34,645 nucleotides of DNA from a bacterium (GTDB lineage: Bacteria > Pseudomonadota > Alphaproteobacteria > Rs-D84 > CACZYB01). Where the stretch lies: NCBI GenBank assembly GCA_014803575.1, contig JAAVBO010000003.1, positions 23,617 to 58,261 of the forward strand, in the 5' to 3' direction. The notes beneath the pieces are model-generated. The model worked only from the letters and a program-made list of their open reading frames with translations. It had not been told where the DNA came from and did no database searches. Positions 1 to 8,493 of the stretch are shown piece by piece. The translations under genes and the position numbers were made by a program. Numbering within the stretch: position 1 is the first letter of the stretch; each line of letters starts with the position of its first letter.

Positions 1-401
1 TTTTCATCTTCTTTGCTTAAAAGAGGAATACCAAAGTTCATATTCATTGCAACTTTGATTGCACTTGTGCAGGTGGTGTTTTTGCAATATAAATCCAATG
101 CCTGAGAGTAAGCGTTTGCGCATAATCTTTTTGCGATTAGGTTATCACTTGATGCAGGTGTTCCGCAAACCATAGATGTTTCGGAGGTTGCATTAGAATT
201 TGTTGTTGCAAATGTTATGTTTGTTTGTGTCGGAGTGTATGTGGAAGTTGAGGTATTATATGTTCCGGATATATTTGTTTTTGTCGTTGTGACAGCACGT
301 TTTCTTGTCGTAGTGGCGTTTCGTTTCGGTGCGGAAAAAACCTCTGTATTAAATAAAATACAGCTTAATAGAATTGTTGATATTTTAAAAGTTTTCCTCA
401 T
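1..401 (-). CDS. secreted Cys-containing hypothetical protein (N-terminal part; runs off the window start)
   Basis: Reading on the minus strand from ATG at 401 gives 133 visible residues with no stop before the window edge. Residues 1-23 form a signal peptide (basic MRKTFK start, hydrophobic core, likely cut after VFS). A Thr/Arg/Lys-rich stretch follows (APKRNATTTRKRAVTTTK), then a region with cysteines (MVCGTP, RLCANAYSQ, LYCKNTTC). The post-signal basic segment and the Cys spacing resemble the proteins at 2882-4072 and 4074-5570, so I infer the same family. The function is not recognised; export to the periplasm or surface is the only supported inference. The start is supported by a promoter whose -10 box lies 7 nt upstream (see 409-437). 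The gene follows ruvA by 43 nt. Confidence 0.8.
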   Translation of the reverse strand, partial: MRKTFKISTILLSCILFNTEVFSAPKRNATTTRKRAVTTTKTNISGTYNTSTSTYTPTQTNITFATTNSNATSETSMVCGTPASSDNLIAKRLCANAYSQALDLYCKNTTCTSAIKVAMNMNFGIPLLSKEDE

Positions 402-408
402 ACTTTGA

Positions 409-437
409 AGTATAGCATAAAATTAAGATTATGTAAA
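409..437 (-). promoter_or_regulatory. sigma-70 promoter of the 1-401 gene, probably leaderless
   Basis: On the minus strand TTTACA (437-432) is separated by 17 nt from TATACT (414-409), and the ATG starts 7 nt after the -10 box. A normal transcription start would fall on or next to the A of ATG, leaving no room for a ribosome binding site. The promoter fits almost exactly into the 43 nt between the ruvA stop and this gene. Confidence 0.6.
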
Positions 438-444
438 ACAGTTT

Positions 445-1047
445 TTAGAAATTATTGATGTCTTTTAGAGCAAGTTTTATAAGTTCGTTCATATCAATAT
501 TTGGATTTTTATTTATTATTTTCATCACAGTTTCAAAGCTTTGTGAGCGAGTAAAGCCAAGGTTTGAAAGAGCGGAAATTGCATCTTCGGAAACAGTGTT
601 TGATTCTGTGGTTTTTGTAATTTCGGAAAATTCCATATTTATGTTTACTTTTGTGATTTTGTCCTTTAATTCGGTGATTATTCGTTCGGCAGTTTTTTTG
701 CCAATGCCGTTTGCGGAAGCGAAACTTTTTGAATCACCGGATAGGATTGCGGTTGAAATTTGGTTTGGAGTAAGGGCGGAAAGTATGGAAAGACTTGCCT
801 TTGGACCTATGCCCTGAACTGTGGTTAAAAGGTTGAAAAATTCTTGTTCCGTTTGTGTAGTAAAGCCGTAAAGGGTGATAGAATCTTCGCGGACAATTGT
901 TTCAATAAAGAGACTTTTTGTTTCACCGATTTTTAGTTGAGATATTGTTTTTTGTGAAACTATTACACCATAACCAACACCGGCAACATCTATTATGATG
1001 TGAGTGTCTAAAATTGTATCAATTATTCCTTTTAATTTAGCTATCAT
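445..1047 (-). CDS. ruvA: Holliday junction branch migration protein RuvA
   Basis: RuvA binds Holliday junctions as a tetramer and loads the RuvB motor for branch migration in recombinational repair. The 200-residue product has family length and layout: an OB-fold domain (1-62, beginning MIAKLKGIID), two helix-hairpin-helix motifs (VQGIGPKAS at 77-85 and NGIGKKTAERI at 113-123), and a C-terminal RuvB-contacting three-helix domain (about 150-197). The ATG overlaps the TGA of the upstream secreted-protein gene by 4 nt (ATGA), so translation is probably coupled. Neither ruvC nor ruvB, its usual partners, lies beside it. There is no terminator before the next gene. Confidence 0.97.
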   Translation of the reverse strand: MIAKLKGIIDTILDTHIIIDVAGVGYGVIVSQKTISQLKIGETKSLFIETIVREDSITLYGFTTQTEQEFFNLLTTVQGIGPKASLSILSALTPNQISTAILSGDSKSFASANGIGKKTAERIITELKDKITKVNINMEFSEITKTTESNTVSEDAISALSNLGFTRSQSFETVMKIINKNPNIDMNELIKLALKDINNF

Positions 1048-2795
1048 TTATTAATATTTTCCACTATTTGTTTTGCATTAACACAGGGTATAAATCCGGT
1101 TTGATTTATTCCTGTTTGTTTTTTATATGAGCTTAATACTTTATTTATAATAGTAGATCCATTTAATTCTATAACCTTTTTATTATCTTTACATTTTTCT
1201 GGTCCTAGTGCAGTTACCAGATTTTTATCATTTGTGTATAATTTACAATAGTCTGTTATTATTTCCGAATAATTTTCTATTATATTTTTTTCGTCATCGT
1301 TAAGAGTTTTAACAGGATTTTTTTCTTTTACGTTTTCCTTTGAAGTTCTTTCTGTTGTTTCGAATTTTTCATCTTTTGTATATATTCGAGTATATATTGT
1401 ACACATTTTGTTAAATTCACTTTTTAATTTACTTAGAACTTTGGTTTTTTCTTGTTCACTTTGAGTTTTTTTACACTTTTCCTCAAGTTCTTTTAAAGTT
1501 GTATTCTTATCTTTTTTAAAGTCTTCAACTCCTTCACATTTAAAGTTATCTATTTTACATTGCTCCAGTTGTTTATCAATAATAGGTGTTTGACCTTTGT
1601 ATTCGGGTTTTGTATTATTGTTTCCATCATACCACTTCTCATATTTATCTACGTTATGAATACATTCTTTTATTGGACAAGAGTTTTCTTTTTCTATTTC
1701 ATTTATATAATTTTGTAAACCTGTATTATTATAATCTATGATGTTTGCTTTTTTTTCTATACATTTTATCCACTCACTTTTTTCTGATGTAGATGTGCTT
1801 TTGATGTTGTCTATTGTTAATTGTTTTCCATTGCAAGTTATTCTTTTTCCTGAAATACCTATTGTTTGGTATGTAAAGGTGTTATTGTTAAATGGTTTTT
1901 GAGGTGCAGTTGCGATTACATCTATACCACCATATATTTGACATTCAAGTTTATTTAGTTTTTGTAGAGGATCTAATAAATTTTTGTATGTATCATCTAT
2001 TTTTTTATTTAGCTTTTCATCTAGTTCTTTTTGGGCATTGTTTAATCTTTCAATATTTCTGTTTGTTAAAGCAATTTCAGATTCAGGGTTGGTGTCAAGG
2101 TATTTATTTAAATCCTCGTTTGTTAATGTTTCATTCTTTCTTAGTGTATCTATGTAAGCATTTATTGCTGTATCTAAGGTTTCTTTGTTGCTTATAATAA
2201 AATCTTGTATGTTCTCGAAATGTGTTTCTAAATCATCTGGAATGTCTGTTCCTAATTCCTTTCTAAGACGTATTTCTTCTTCGATAAGTTGTTTTAGTTT
2301 TGTACTAATTTTTGATAGTAATTCTTCTTTTTCTTTTCCTTGTTTTATTTTCTCATTTTCTTCTTGTGTCTTTATTGTTGTATCAATTTCTTTTTCAAGC
2401 ATAGATATTTCAGGGATTGTATCAAGGGTGTTATAGAACTGTTTTATTTGTTCAAATTTTCCTACTAACGTATCGGCATTTAGACCGGAAAAGTTTGTTA
2501 TATAGTTTATTTTTGTTGCAATATTACCGTTGGATTCACACACACAATTATATATATCGCCGATAGTTTTTTTAGGATTGCAGGATGTTTCTTCTAATTC
2601 CGTTTGAAATTCTATGGTATTGTTGTTGTTAGTGTCTATGCATATGTTGTCTTTTATATATTTTGTTAAATCATTTTTTATTTTTATTAAATTGTCTTTT
2701 ACACTTTTATCTATTTGTATTTGTATATTAGTAGTTTGTGCAAAGATTGGGTTTGCAAAGATACAGAATAGTAATGTTAAAAGAAATTTCTTCAT
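1044..2795 (-). CDS. secreted coiled-coil, Cys-rich hypothetical protein
   Basis: The 583-residue product starts MKKFLLTLLF with a signal peptide cut near residue 19 (PIFA|QT). An N-terminal Cys-containing region is followed by a charged Glu/Lys-rich stretch, roughly residues 130-285, that reads as coiled coil. A second half has about a dozen scattered cysteines. I do not recognise a domain. Periplasmic or surface location with disulfides is inferred. The frame can be extended 12 codons upstream, but that stretch lies inside the promoter, so ATG at 2795 is preferred. The gene is first in a unit with ruvA (4-nt overlap). It lacks the Arg-rich post-signal segment of its neighbours and may not be the same family. 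Confidence 0.8.
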   Translation of the reverse strand: MKKFLLTLLFCIFANPIFAQTTNIQIQIDKSVKDNLIKIKNDLTKYIKDNICIDTNNNNTIEFQTELEETSCNPKKTIGDIYNCVCESNGNIATKINYITNFSGLNADTLVGKFEQIKQFYNTLDTIPEISMLEKEIDTTIKTQEENEKIKQGKEKEELLSKISTKLKQLIEEEIRLRKELGTDIPDDLETHFENIQDFIISNKETLDTAINAYIDTLRKNETLTNEDLNKYLDTNPESEIALTNRNIERLNNAQKELDEKLNKKIDDTYKNLLDPLQKLNKLECQIYGGIDVIATAPQKPFNNNTFTYQTIGISGKRITCNGKQLTIDNIKSTSTSEKSEWIKCIEKKANIIDYNNTGLQNYINEIEKENSCPIKECIHNVDKYEKWYDGNNNTKPEYKGQTPIIDKQLEQCKIDNFKCEGVEDFKKDKNTTLKELEEKCKKTQSEQEKTKVLSKLKSEFNKMCTIYTRIYTKDEKFETTERTSKENVKEKNPVKTLNDDEKNIIENYSEIITDYCKLYTNDKNLVTALGPEKCKDNKKVIELNGSTIINKVLSSYKKQTGINQTGFIPCVNAKQIVENINK

Positions 2796-2802
2796 AGATA
2801 AA

Positions 2803-2831
2803 AGTATATCATAAATTAAGGGTTGGGTCAA
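2803..2831 (-). promoter_or_regulatory. strong sigma-70 promoter, probably leaderless, for the secreted protein-ruvA unit
   Basis: On the minus strand TTGACC (2831-2826), a 17-nt spacer and TATACT (2808-2803) are followed after 7 nt by the ATG at 2795. The geometry is identical to the promoter at 409-437, with no Shine-Dalgarno sequence. It also decides the start of the downstream gene. Confidence 0.7.
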
Positions 2832-2846
2832 GTTAGATTTGAAGTT

Positions 2847-2875
2847 AAAAAAAGCCTCCTGTTTTAGGAGGCTTT
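2847..2875 (-). terminator. intrinsic terminator of the paralogous secreted-protein pair
   Basis: A perfect 10-bp stem AAAGCCTCCT / AGGAGGCTTT (2851-2860 with 2866-2875) with a 5-nt loop is followed on the minus strand by a run of Ts. It lies just after the stop at 2882 and just before the next promoter. Confidence 0.88.
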
Positions 2876-2881
2876 GTTTTG

Positions 2882-4072
2882 TTATTCTTCTGTTTCTTCG
2901 CTATAGACCGGTTCATATTTTTCTATACATTCTCTTGTACATTTAGTATATTCAGTAGAAGGTGATGGATATTTACTACATTCCTCTATACATTTTTCTT
3001 CTGCTTTTTCATAGGCAGATTTTTTATTTTTATCTTTCTTTGGAGTTTTCTCTGTTGAGTCTTTTTCAGGTAAAGCTTTTACGCCTTGTTCTTTTGCTCT
3101 GTCAGCCCAATTTTCACCTGCAAATACACCGATTTGATCAATTACGAAATCGGATGTTCCCTTTAAGATACCCTTTTCTTGGACTGCTTTTTGTAAGGAA
3201 GTTTGTTTGATTTCCAATGGCATATTTGTATCATAAAGTTCGGTGTATCTGTCTGGACCACACATTACGTTTCCTTGTGATTTGATAGTGTTTACCAACT
3301 GGACTAATTCACGTGGGAAGGATGAGCTTTTGAAATCTATTTTTAAATCTAAAACACGAGCAGGGTATGCCATTAGGTCAGATACGCCAATGTTTCCAAC
3401 CTTTGAAAAATATTTGGCTAAATCATCATTGCCAATACTACCGTTAGCTTTATTTTCACCTGTGAGTGCATTATATTGATTTGTGATACCCTCTGCACCA
3501 CATTTTGATTTTAAGTCATCTTCTTTTATTATTACTTTTTCAGATTGATTTGTCATAACATAAAGGTAACAATCTTCTGCAGCGAAGGCTTTTGCAAGTG
3601 CAATATTACAGTTTTCTTCGTTAAGAGTTGCAACTGAGTCATAGGAGTTCCAAAGTTTATTGACTGCGGTTTCAAGGAAGTTTGCACAGTAGGTTTCTCT
3701 GTTAGCTGATGGAATAGAAATATTGGTTGTACTGTCTAACATGTCATCTTTGAAACTGAGGCTTGCATAAGTTTCAGTTGCGTTTTTACATTTATTGACA
3801 CCATTACATTGTTTTTTTAATGCTTGGACTACAAGGTTGGTGCATTCACGTTCTGCTTGTTTATCAGTAATAGGAGCGATTTTATCATAATCAGTTTTTC
3901 CGGCAGTTGTATCGGCAATAGTTGCACTTATTGTCGTAGTAGTTCCGGTTACATTTACATTTGTTGTGGTACGAGGAGTGATTATTCTTGCACCTCTTGT
4001 ATTTCTTGCAGCATTTGTATTAACACTTAATAGAGTTAAGATTGTTGCCAAAATTATTGATTCATTTCTCAT
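2882..4072 (-). CDS. secreted Cys-rich protein, paralogue of the upstream gene
   Basis: This 396-residue protein has a signal peptide (cut near residue 21, NTNA|AR), then an Arg/Thr-rich low-complexity segment (ARNTRGARIITPRTTTN). A body with paired cysteines follows, and the C-terminal tail is charged and Cys-containing (KCIEECSKYPS). It shares several blocks with the 4074-5570 product: CGAEGITNQYNALTGE against CGVAGINQQYQKLFGE; an MCG block; and a final block with SLQKAVQEKG...IGVFAGENW against SLQRMIDEKG...VAVFVGDNR. The two are therefore tandem paralogues. The function is unknown and no enzyme motif is visible. The gene is second in its operon: AAGGAG sits 7 nt before the ATG and overlaps the end of the upstream gene. 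Confidence 0.85.
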   Translation of the reverse strand: MRNESIILATILTLLSVNTNAARNTRGARIITPRTTTNVNVTGTTTTISATIADTTAGKTDYDKIAPITDKQAERECTNLVVQALKKQCNGVNKCKNATETYASLSFKDDMLDSTTNISIPSANRETYCANFLETAVNKLWNSYDSVATLNEENCNIALAKAFAAEDCYLYVMTNQSEKVIIKEDDLKSKCGAEGITNQYNALTGENKANGSIGNDDLAKYFSKVGNIGVSDLMAYPARVLDLKIDFKSSSFPRELVQLVNTIKSQGNVMCGPDRYTELYDTNMPLEIKQTSLQKAVQEKGILKGTSDFVIDQIGVFAGENWADRAKEQGVKALPEKDSTEKTPKKDKNKKSAYEKAEEKCIEECSKYPSPSTEYTKCTRECIEKYEPVYSEETEE

Positions 4073-4073
4073 T

Positions 4074-5570
4074 TTATTCTCCTTTAACGGTTCCTTTTAT
4101 ATTCAAATCTGTTTTTTCTGTTTTACCTATCATTTTTGTTAATAATGAGTTTGGTAGGTTTAAGTCCTCTGTATAATTAATGGATTCATAGTCGCATTTC
4201 TTATCACCTGTATTACTCCAATTTGATGTTTTTATAATTGTATAATATTCCTTTGTGTCGCTACCATCTGTTTGTTTGAATGTGAAAAGGGCGTAAGGAA
4301 TGTTTGAAGTTTCTTTCTTTAAATTCTCTTCTATTTCTTTCTTGATAGCGGAGGTTGATGTTGCTCCTGTTATGTCATAGGCTTTTGAACCGTCTGCACC
4401 AACTTCTTCATCCTTTATTCCGCCAACTATACCTTCACGTTTTATTTTATTTACTCTGTTGTCACCAACGAATACGGCGACTTGGTTTGATGCCCATTCG
4501 GAAGCACCGGCAAGAGAACCCTTTTCATCAATCATACGTTGAAGTGAGGATTTTTCGGAGACTATTTGAATGTCTTCGTTGTGCATTGAAACTGCGTATT
4601 CTTGTCCGCACATTGCAGATACTTGATTTAGATAAGAGTTATTGATTACGGTAATTTCGCGTTCCCATGTGTCGGTTTTGTCGGTTATTTTACCGTCAAG
4701 AAGTTTACCCATATATTCTATACCATTTGCGAGACTTGTTTTTCCGGCACTTGTGTATAGTCCGGGGATATTTGTTGGGAATGTTATTCCTGCAGGAACT
4801 TCGCCAAAAAGTTTTTGATATTGTTGGTTTATGCCAGCAACTCCGCAAGTATTGTTCAAGTATGATTTTATAGAGTCTACCGCACCTTGAGCCTTTCCCG
4901 TTGATAAAACCAAGGCAAAACATTCTGAAGATGCGTTTGCGATTGCCCTTGCCCTTTTACAAGCAATTGAATTTGCACCTGTCACTTCGTAATCGACGGC
5001 AATGCTTTTCATTAAATCTTCTGTATAAATGTTGCAAACTTCGTCATATAAATAGGTTTTGTTATCCTTATATACTTTTAAAGTGCTTGTATTAAATAAT
5101 GAATAAAGTTCGGTTGGGTCATAGCATTTAAATTCGCTGTTGTTTCCGCCACCCTTACCGTTATACAAATAAGAATCCTTGCATTGAGCATGAACTGCTT
5201 TTATAAGGACATTTCCGCATTCTTTTTTAAGGGCGAGAGCCGTATCTGAATTTTTCAGAATGCATTTTGTTTTATCATCAGGGCTTACAATATAATTTTC
5301 ATCTTCACAAACACAATAATTATTTGCACCCTTTATTTGTCCGGTTGGGCAACTGAATGCAGGGATAGGACTGTTATTGTTTGGACCAATGCAATTAGGA
5401 TCCCCTGGGTTTGAACAAATTATTGTTGAATTTGGAGTTACCAGTCCGACGGATTTTTTGCTTGTTGCCTTGCTGTTTGCATTTTTAAATGATCTTCGTT
5501 GAGAATAACCATTAGTTGGTAAAGAAAATATACCAATCAATAATAATATATTCGTAATATTATGTTTCAT
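4074..5570 (-). CDS. secreted Cys-rich protein, first gene of the paralogous pair
   Basis: The product has 498 residues from ATG 5570. The signal peptide is MKHNITNILLLIGIFSLP..., cut near residue 23 (GYS|QRR), followed by a basic segment (QRRSFKNANSKATSKKS). A short Cys-bearing stretch comes next (CSNPGDPNCIGPNN, CPTGQIKGANNYCVCEDENY) that resembles a small EGF-like or Cys-knot module. The body is shared with the 2882-4072 product. A C-terminal domain unique to this copy contains a TGATSTSAIKKEIEENL stretch. An in-frame TTG at 5630 would add 20 codons but lies inside the -35 box. The real start has GAGG 6-7 nt upstream. The role is unknown; a secreted, disulfide-stabilised protein is inferred. 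Confidence 0.85.
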   Translation of the reverse strand: MKHNITNILLLIGIFSLPTNGYSQRRSFKNANSKATSKKSVGLVTPNSTIICSNPGDPNCIGPNNNSPIPAFSCPTGQIKGANNYCVCEDENYIVSPDDKTKCILKNSDTALALKKECGNVLIKAVHAQCKDSYLYNGKGGGNNSEFKCYDPTELYSLFNTSTLKVYKDNKTYLYDEVCNIYTEDLMKSIAVDYEVTGANSIACKRARAIANASSECFALVLSTGKAQGAVDSIKSYLNNTCGVAGINQQYQKLFGEVPAGITFPTNIPGLYTSAGKTSLANGIEYMGKLLDGKITDKTDTWEREITVINNSYLNQVSAMCGQEYAVSMHNEDIQIVSEKSSLQRMIDEKGSLAGASEWASNQVAVFVGDNRVNKIKREGIVGGIKDEEVGADGSKAYDITGATSTSAIKKEIEENLKKETSNIPYALFTFKQTDGSDTKEYYTIIKTSNWSNTGDKKCDYESINYTEDLNLPNSLLTKMIGKTEKTDLNIKGTVKGE

Positions 5571-5601
5571 TTTTTTCCTCAACTTCTTTTTTGCTTCTAT
5601 A

Positions 5602-5630
5602 AGTATATCATTTTTTTTGACTTTAATCAA
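5602..5630 (-). promoter_or_regulatory. sigma-70 promoter of the secreted paralogue operon
   Basis: On the minus strand TTGATT (5630-5625), 17 nt, then TATACT (5607-5602). About 24 nt of leader with a GAGG ribosome site precedes ATG 5570, so this promoter, unlike the two leaderless ones nearby, makes a conventional mRNA. Confidence 0.65.
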
Positions 5631-5695
5631 ATAAAATAATTATTTTTCTTAATTTAGAATAAAAACTTGAAAATTTATAAAAATAGAAGTAAAAC

Positions 5696-5723
5696 TATAA
5701 TATTTAATAATTAGATATAGGAG
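5696..5723 (+). promoter_or_regulatory. -10 box and ribosome site of the TrcR-like gene
   Basis: A consensus TATAAT at 5696-5701 precedes a short leader with ATAGGAG at 5717-5723, 6 nt before the ATG. The nearest TTGAAA (5667-5672) is 23 nt from the -10 box, too far for a normal -35, so only the -10 is convincing. Confidence 0.4.
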
Positions 5724-5729
5724 TTTATT

Positions 5730-6314
5730 ATGGTTGGTAAAATTTTAATGCCTAAGGCAACAGCAGTTTGGTTGATTGATAATACTGCACTTACTTTTGA
5801 ACAAATCGCCGATTTTTGCGGTATGCATGCTTTGGAAGTTCAGGCTTTGGCAGACAGAGAATCAACAGATTATATTGTTGGGTTAAGCCCTGTATTAAAC
5901 GGTATGCTTTCAAAAGAAGATATTGCCAAATGTGAAGCTGATCCGAAAGCAAGGCTTGTTTTGAATAAACATTCTGAGGAATTTATTAAGAAAAGTCATG
6001 ATGTTAAATCTCGTTATACTCCTATGGCACATAGGCAAAACAGACCTGATGCAATTTTATGGCTTGTGAAAAATCATCCTGATATTACGGATGCACAGAT
6101 TTGCAAACTTGTAAGAACAACAAAGGCAACAGTAGAATCTATTCGTGAAAGAACACATAAGAATATGTCAGAAATCACACCAAGAAATCCTGTGCTTTTA
6201 GGAATTTGTTCCGAGTTTGATTTGAGAAAAGCTATTGATGATGCCGAAAAAAAGGTGTTGGCTTCTGAAAAGAAAGCTGCAAAAATGGCAAAGAAAGAAA
6301 AAAAGGAAGATTAA
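5730..6314 (+). CDS. DUF1013 / TrcR-type cell-cycle transcriptional regulator
   Basis: The 194-residue product begins MVGKILMPKATAVWLIDNTA, followed by TFEQIADFCGMHALEVQALAD (22-42), a helix-turn-helix-like segment characteristic of DUF1013. A second HTH-like stretch lies at about 118-139 (ITDAQICKLVRTTKATVESI). The C-terminal tail is Lys-rich. DUF1013 proteins are conserved in Alphaproteobacteria and include TrcR, described as a cell-cycle transcription factor associated with CtrA-era regulation. This is the window's best taxonomic marker. The gene is divergent from the secreted-protein operon and precedes rpoD, which has its own promoter. Confidence 0.9.
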   Translation: MVGKILMPKATAVWLIDNTALTFEQIADFCGMHALEVQALADRESTDYIVGLSPVLNGMLSKEDIAKCEADPKARLVLNKHSEEFIKKSHDVKSRYTPMAHRQNRPDAILWLVKNHPDITDAQICKLVRTTKATVESIRERTHKNMSEITPRNPVLLGICSEFDLRKAIDDAEKKVLASEKKAAKMAKKEKKED

Positions 6315-6334
6315 TTTCTTTCTTTTTCTTGTTA
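6288..6334 (+). terminator. possible weak AT-rich terminator between the TrcR-like gene and rpoD
   Basis: AAAGAAAGAAA near the end of the gene can pair with TTTCTTTCTTT just after the stop, and more Ts follow. The stem is almost all A-T, so termination would be weak; I include it with low confidence. Confidence 0.25.
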
Positions 6335-6341
6335 AAATAAA

Positions 6342-6370
6342 TTGACTTTTGTCATAAATTAAATTATATA
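6342..6370 (+). promoter_or_regulatory. rpoD promoter
   Basis: TTGACT (6342-6347), a 17-nt spacer, then TATATA (6365-6370). The -10 end is 43 nt upstream of the GTG start. No heat-shock-type alternative was recognised. Confidence 0.55.
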
Positions 6371-6413
6371 TGTTTTGATGTTGATTTTTAACCTTAAAAT
6401 ATGAGGTAGGGTT

Positions 6414-8489
6414 GTGTTCTTTAAAAAAAAATCTGTTGATGAGTTTGATCAAAGTAATTTAAAAGAAAATCAGATTGCGGAGTCTAATAATGATGATATG
6501 GCATCTGATTTTTTATTATCCAGTCTTTCGGAAAATTTAAAAAAGCTTATTAAAAAGGCGAAAAATTCCGGAAGTGTGTCTAAAACTATGGTGGAAAAGG
6601 CCGCAGAAATGGATGGCCTTGGTGTTGAGGAAATTGATGATGCCTTAGTTCTTATTTCTGAAATAGGTGTTAATGTGAAAGAAGAATATGATGAAGGTGA
6701 AGAACTTTCATTGGGTGAAGACGATTCTGATGATGACCTTCATTTGGATGATGACGATGAGGATATTGAAGAGGAAGATGAAAGCCTTTATGGTGTAAGC
6801 AAATCTAAAATAGAGCATAGCACTGCGTTAAAGGAGTTTTTATCAACTCATCAGGAAGATGAAGATTTTCAAGGTGTTGATAGCAGGAGCAGTGATCCTG
6901 TTCGTAATTATTTGCGTGCTATGGGCAGTATTGAACTTTTTTCCCGTGCCGGTGAAATTGCAATTGCAAAGCGTATTGAGGCAGGTCGCAAACTTATGAT
7001 TGAAGGACTTTGCGATAGTCCTATGACGGTTAAGAAAATTCTCGGTTGGTATAATGATTTAGTAAAGGGAGAAATGCAACTTCGCGATATTGTTAATCTT
7101 GATTTAATGTATGGCGATATTTATATGGATAAGGATTTTCCCGAGGAAGTAATGGAAGAAGATGAAGATAATCCTATGGATAGTGATGATGAAGGAATGG
7201 ATGACGGCGAATTTTATGAGGATACATCTTCGGTTTCTGTGGCTGCGATGGAAGATGCTTTGATGGATACTGTTGTTGATACATTTGAAAATATTAAAAA
7301 GATTTATGCAAAGATTGAGAAATTGGAATCTAAAAAAGGTGAGCTTAAAACAAAGGCTGATATTGCTTCGTTTAATGAAAAGTATTCTAAACTTTATTTT
7401 GAGCTTGTTTCCTATATGGCGACTATAAAACTTAATGATGTAAAGATTGCGGAAGTTATGGACGAGATGGTTGATAAGAATCGCAAACTTTTGTCGTTGG
7501 AAGGAAAGCTTTTAAGATTGGCTGAAAATTCACGAATTAAGCGTGAAGATTTCCTTGAAAAATATTCGGAAAGTGGTCTTACCGATGCTTGGATTAAGAA
7601 AATTTCCAAAATTTCATCAAAGGATTGGAAAAGATTTACCACTGTTCATATTGATGAAATTTACCGTATAAAGGAAGAAATGGATAAAATTTCCGGTGAA
7701 ACAGGACTTCCAATTAACGAATATAAAACTGTTGTTGAAGTGGTTCGTAAGGGTGAAAAAGAAGAATCTCGTGCGAAAAAAGAAATGATTGAGGCGAATC
7801 TTCGTTTAGTTATTTCCATTGCAAAAAAGTATACGAATCGCGGACTTCAATTCTTGGATTTGGTGCAAGAGGGAAACATAGGTCTTATGAAAGCGGTTGA
7901 TAAATTTGAGTACAGGCGTGGATACAAGTTTTCAACTTATGCGACTTGGTGGATAAGGCAAGCTATTACCCGTTCTATTGCTGATCAGGCAAGAACTATA
8001 CGTATCCCTGTGCATATGATTGAAACTATTACCAAACTTAAAAAGACTTCTCGTCTTATGATGCAAGATATGGGAAGGGAGCCTACACCGGAAGAGCTTG
8101 CAAAGAAAATTGGTATGCCTATGGAAAAGGTCAGAAAGGTTCTTCGTATTGCAAAATCACCTATTTCTTTGGAAACTACTGTTGGTGATGATGAGGATAC
8201 TTCATTCAGAGATTTTATTGAAGATAAGAATGTTGTTAAACCGCTGGATGCAGTGGTCAACAGTAATCTTCGTGAAATTACTTCACAGGTGCTTTCGACA
8301 CTTACCCCAAGGGAGGAACGTGTCCTTCGTATGCGTTTCGGTATCGGTATGAACAGTGATCATACGTTGGAGGAGGTTGGAAAGCAATTCTCGGTTACTC
8401 GTGAACGTATAAGACAGATTGAGGCAAAAGCTCTTCGTAAGTTGAAGCATCCTACAAGGGCGAAAAAGCTTAAAACCTTTATTGAATAG
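6414..8489 (+). CDS. rpoD: RNA polymerase primary sigma factor RpoD (sigma-70)
   Basis: The 691-residue product is the housekeeping sigma factor that directs RNA polymerase to -35/-10 promoters. Region 1.1 is near 40-90 and region 1.2 is [21 protein letters not shown]. Region 2 begins at [16 protein letters not shown] (from about 461) with [17 protein letters not shown] for -10 melting. Region 3 follows, and region 4.2 has the [17 protein letters not shown] (from about 660). Two strongly acidic stretches (about 90-124 and 237-272) lengthen it relative to E. coli sigma-70 (613). The start is GTG at 6414 with GAGGTAGGG just upstream. Unusually, dnaG is not adjacent. A hairpin terminator follows. 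Confidence 0.98.
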   Translation: MFFKKKSVDEFDQSNLKENQIAESNNDDMASDFLLSSLSENLKKLIKKAKNSGSVSKTMVEKAAEMDGLGVEEIDDALVLISEIGVNVKEEYDEGEELSLGEDDSDDDLHLDDDDEDIEEEDESLYGVSKSKIEHSTALKEFLSTHQEDEDFQGVDSRSSDPVRNYLRAMGSIELFSRAGEIAIAKRIEAGRKLMIEGLCDSPMTVKKILGWYNDLVKGEMQLRDIVNLDLMYGDIYMDKDFPEEVMEEDEDNPMDSDDEGMDDGEFYEDTSSVSVAAMEDALMDTVVDTFENIKKIYAKIEKLESKKGELKTKADIASFNEKYSKLYFELVSYMATIKLNDVKIAEVMDEMVDKNRKLLSLEGKLLRLAENSRIKREDFLEKYSESGLTDAWIKKISKISSKDWKRFTTVHIDEIYRIKEEMDKISGETGLPINEYKTVVEVVRKGEKEESRAKKEMIEANLRLVISIAKKYTNRGLQFLDLVQEGNIGLMKAVDKFEYRRGYKFSTYATWWIRQAITRSIADQARTIRIPVHMIETITKLKKTSRLMMQDMGREPTPEELAKKIGMPMEKVRKVLRIAKSPISLETTVGDDEDTSFRDFIEDKNVVKPLDAVVNSNLREITSQVLSTLTPREERVLRMRFGIGMNSDHTLEEVGKQFSVTRERIRQIEAKALRKLKHPTRAKKLKTFIE

Positions 8490-8493
8490 AAAG

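Noticed and set aside
455-817. Plus-strand open frame opposite ruvA
   Set aside because: It is the antisense shadow of a certain gene, with no ribosome site or family pattern.
4355-5095. Several open frames opposite or out of frame within the secreted paralogue
   Set aside because: Compositional shadows of a real gene with signal peptide, promoter and paralogue; no signals of their own.
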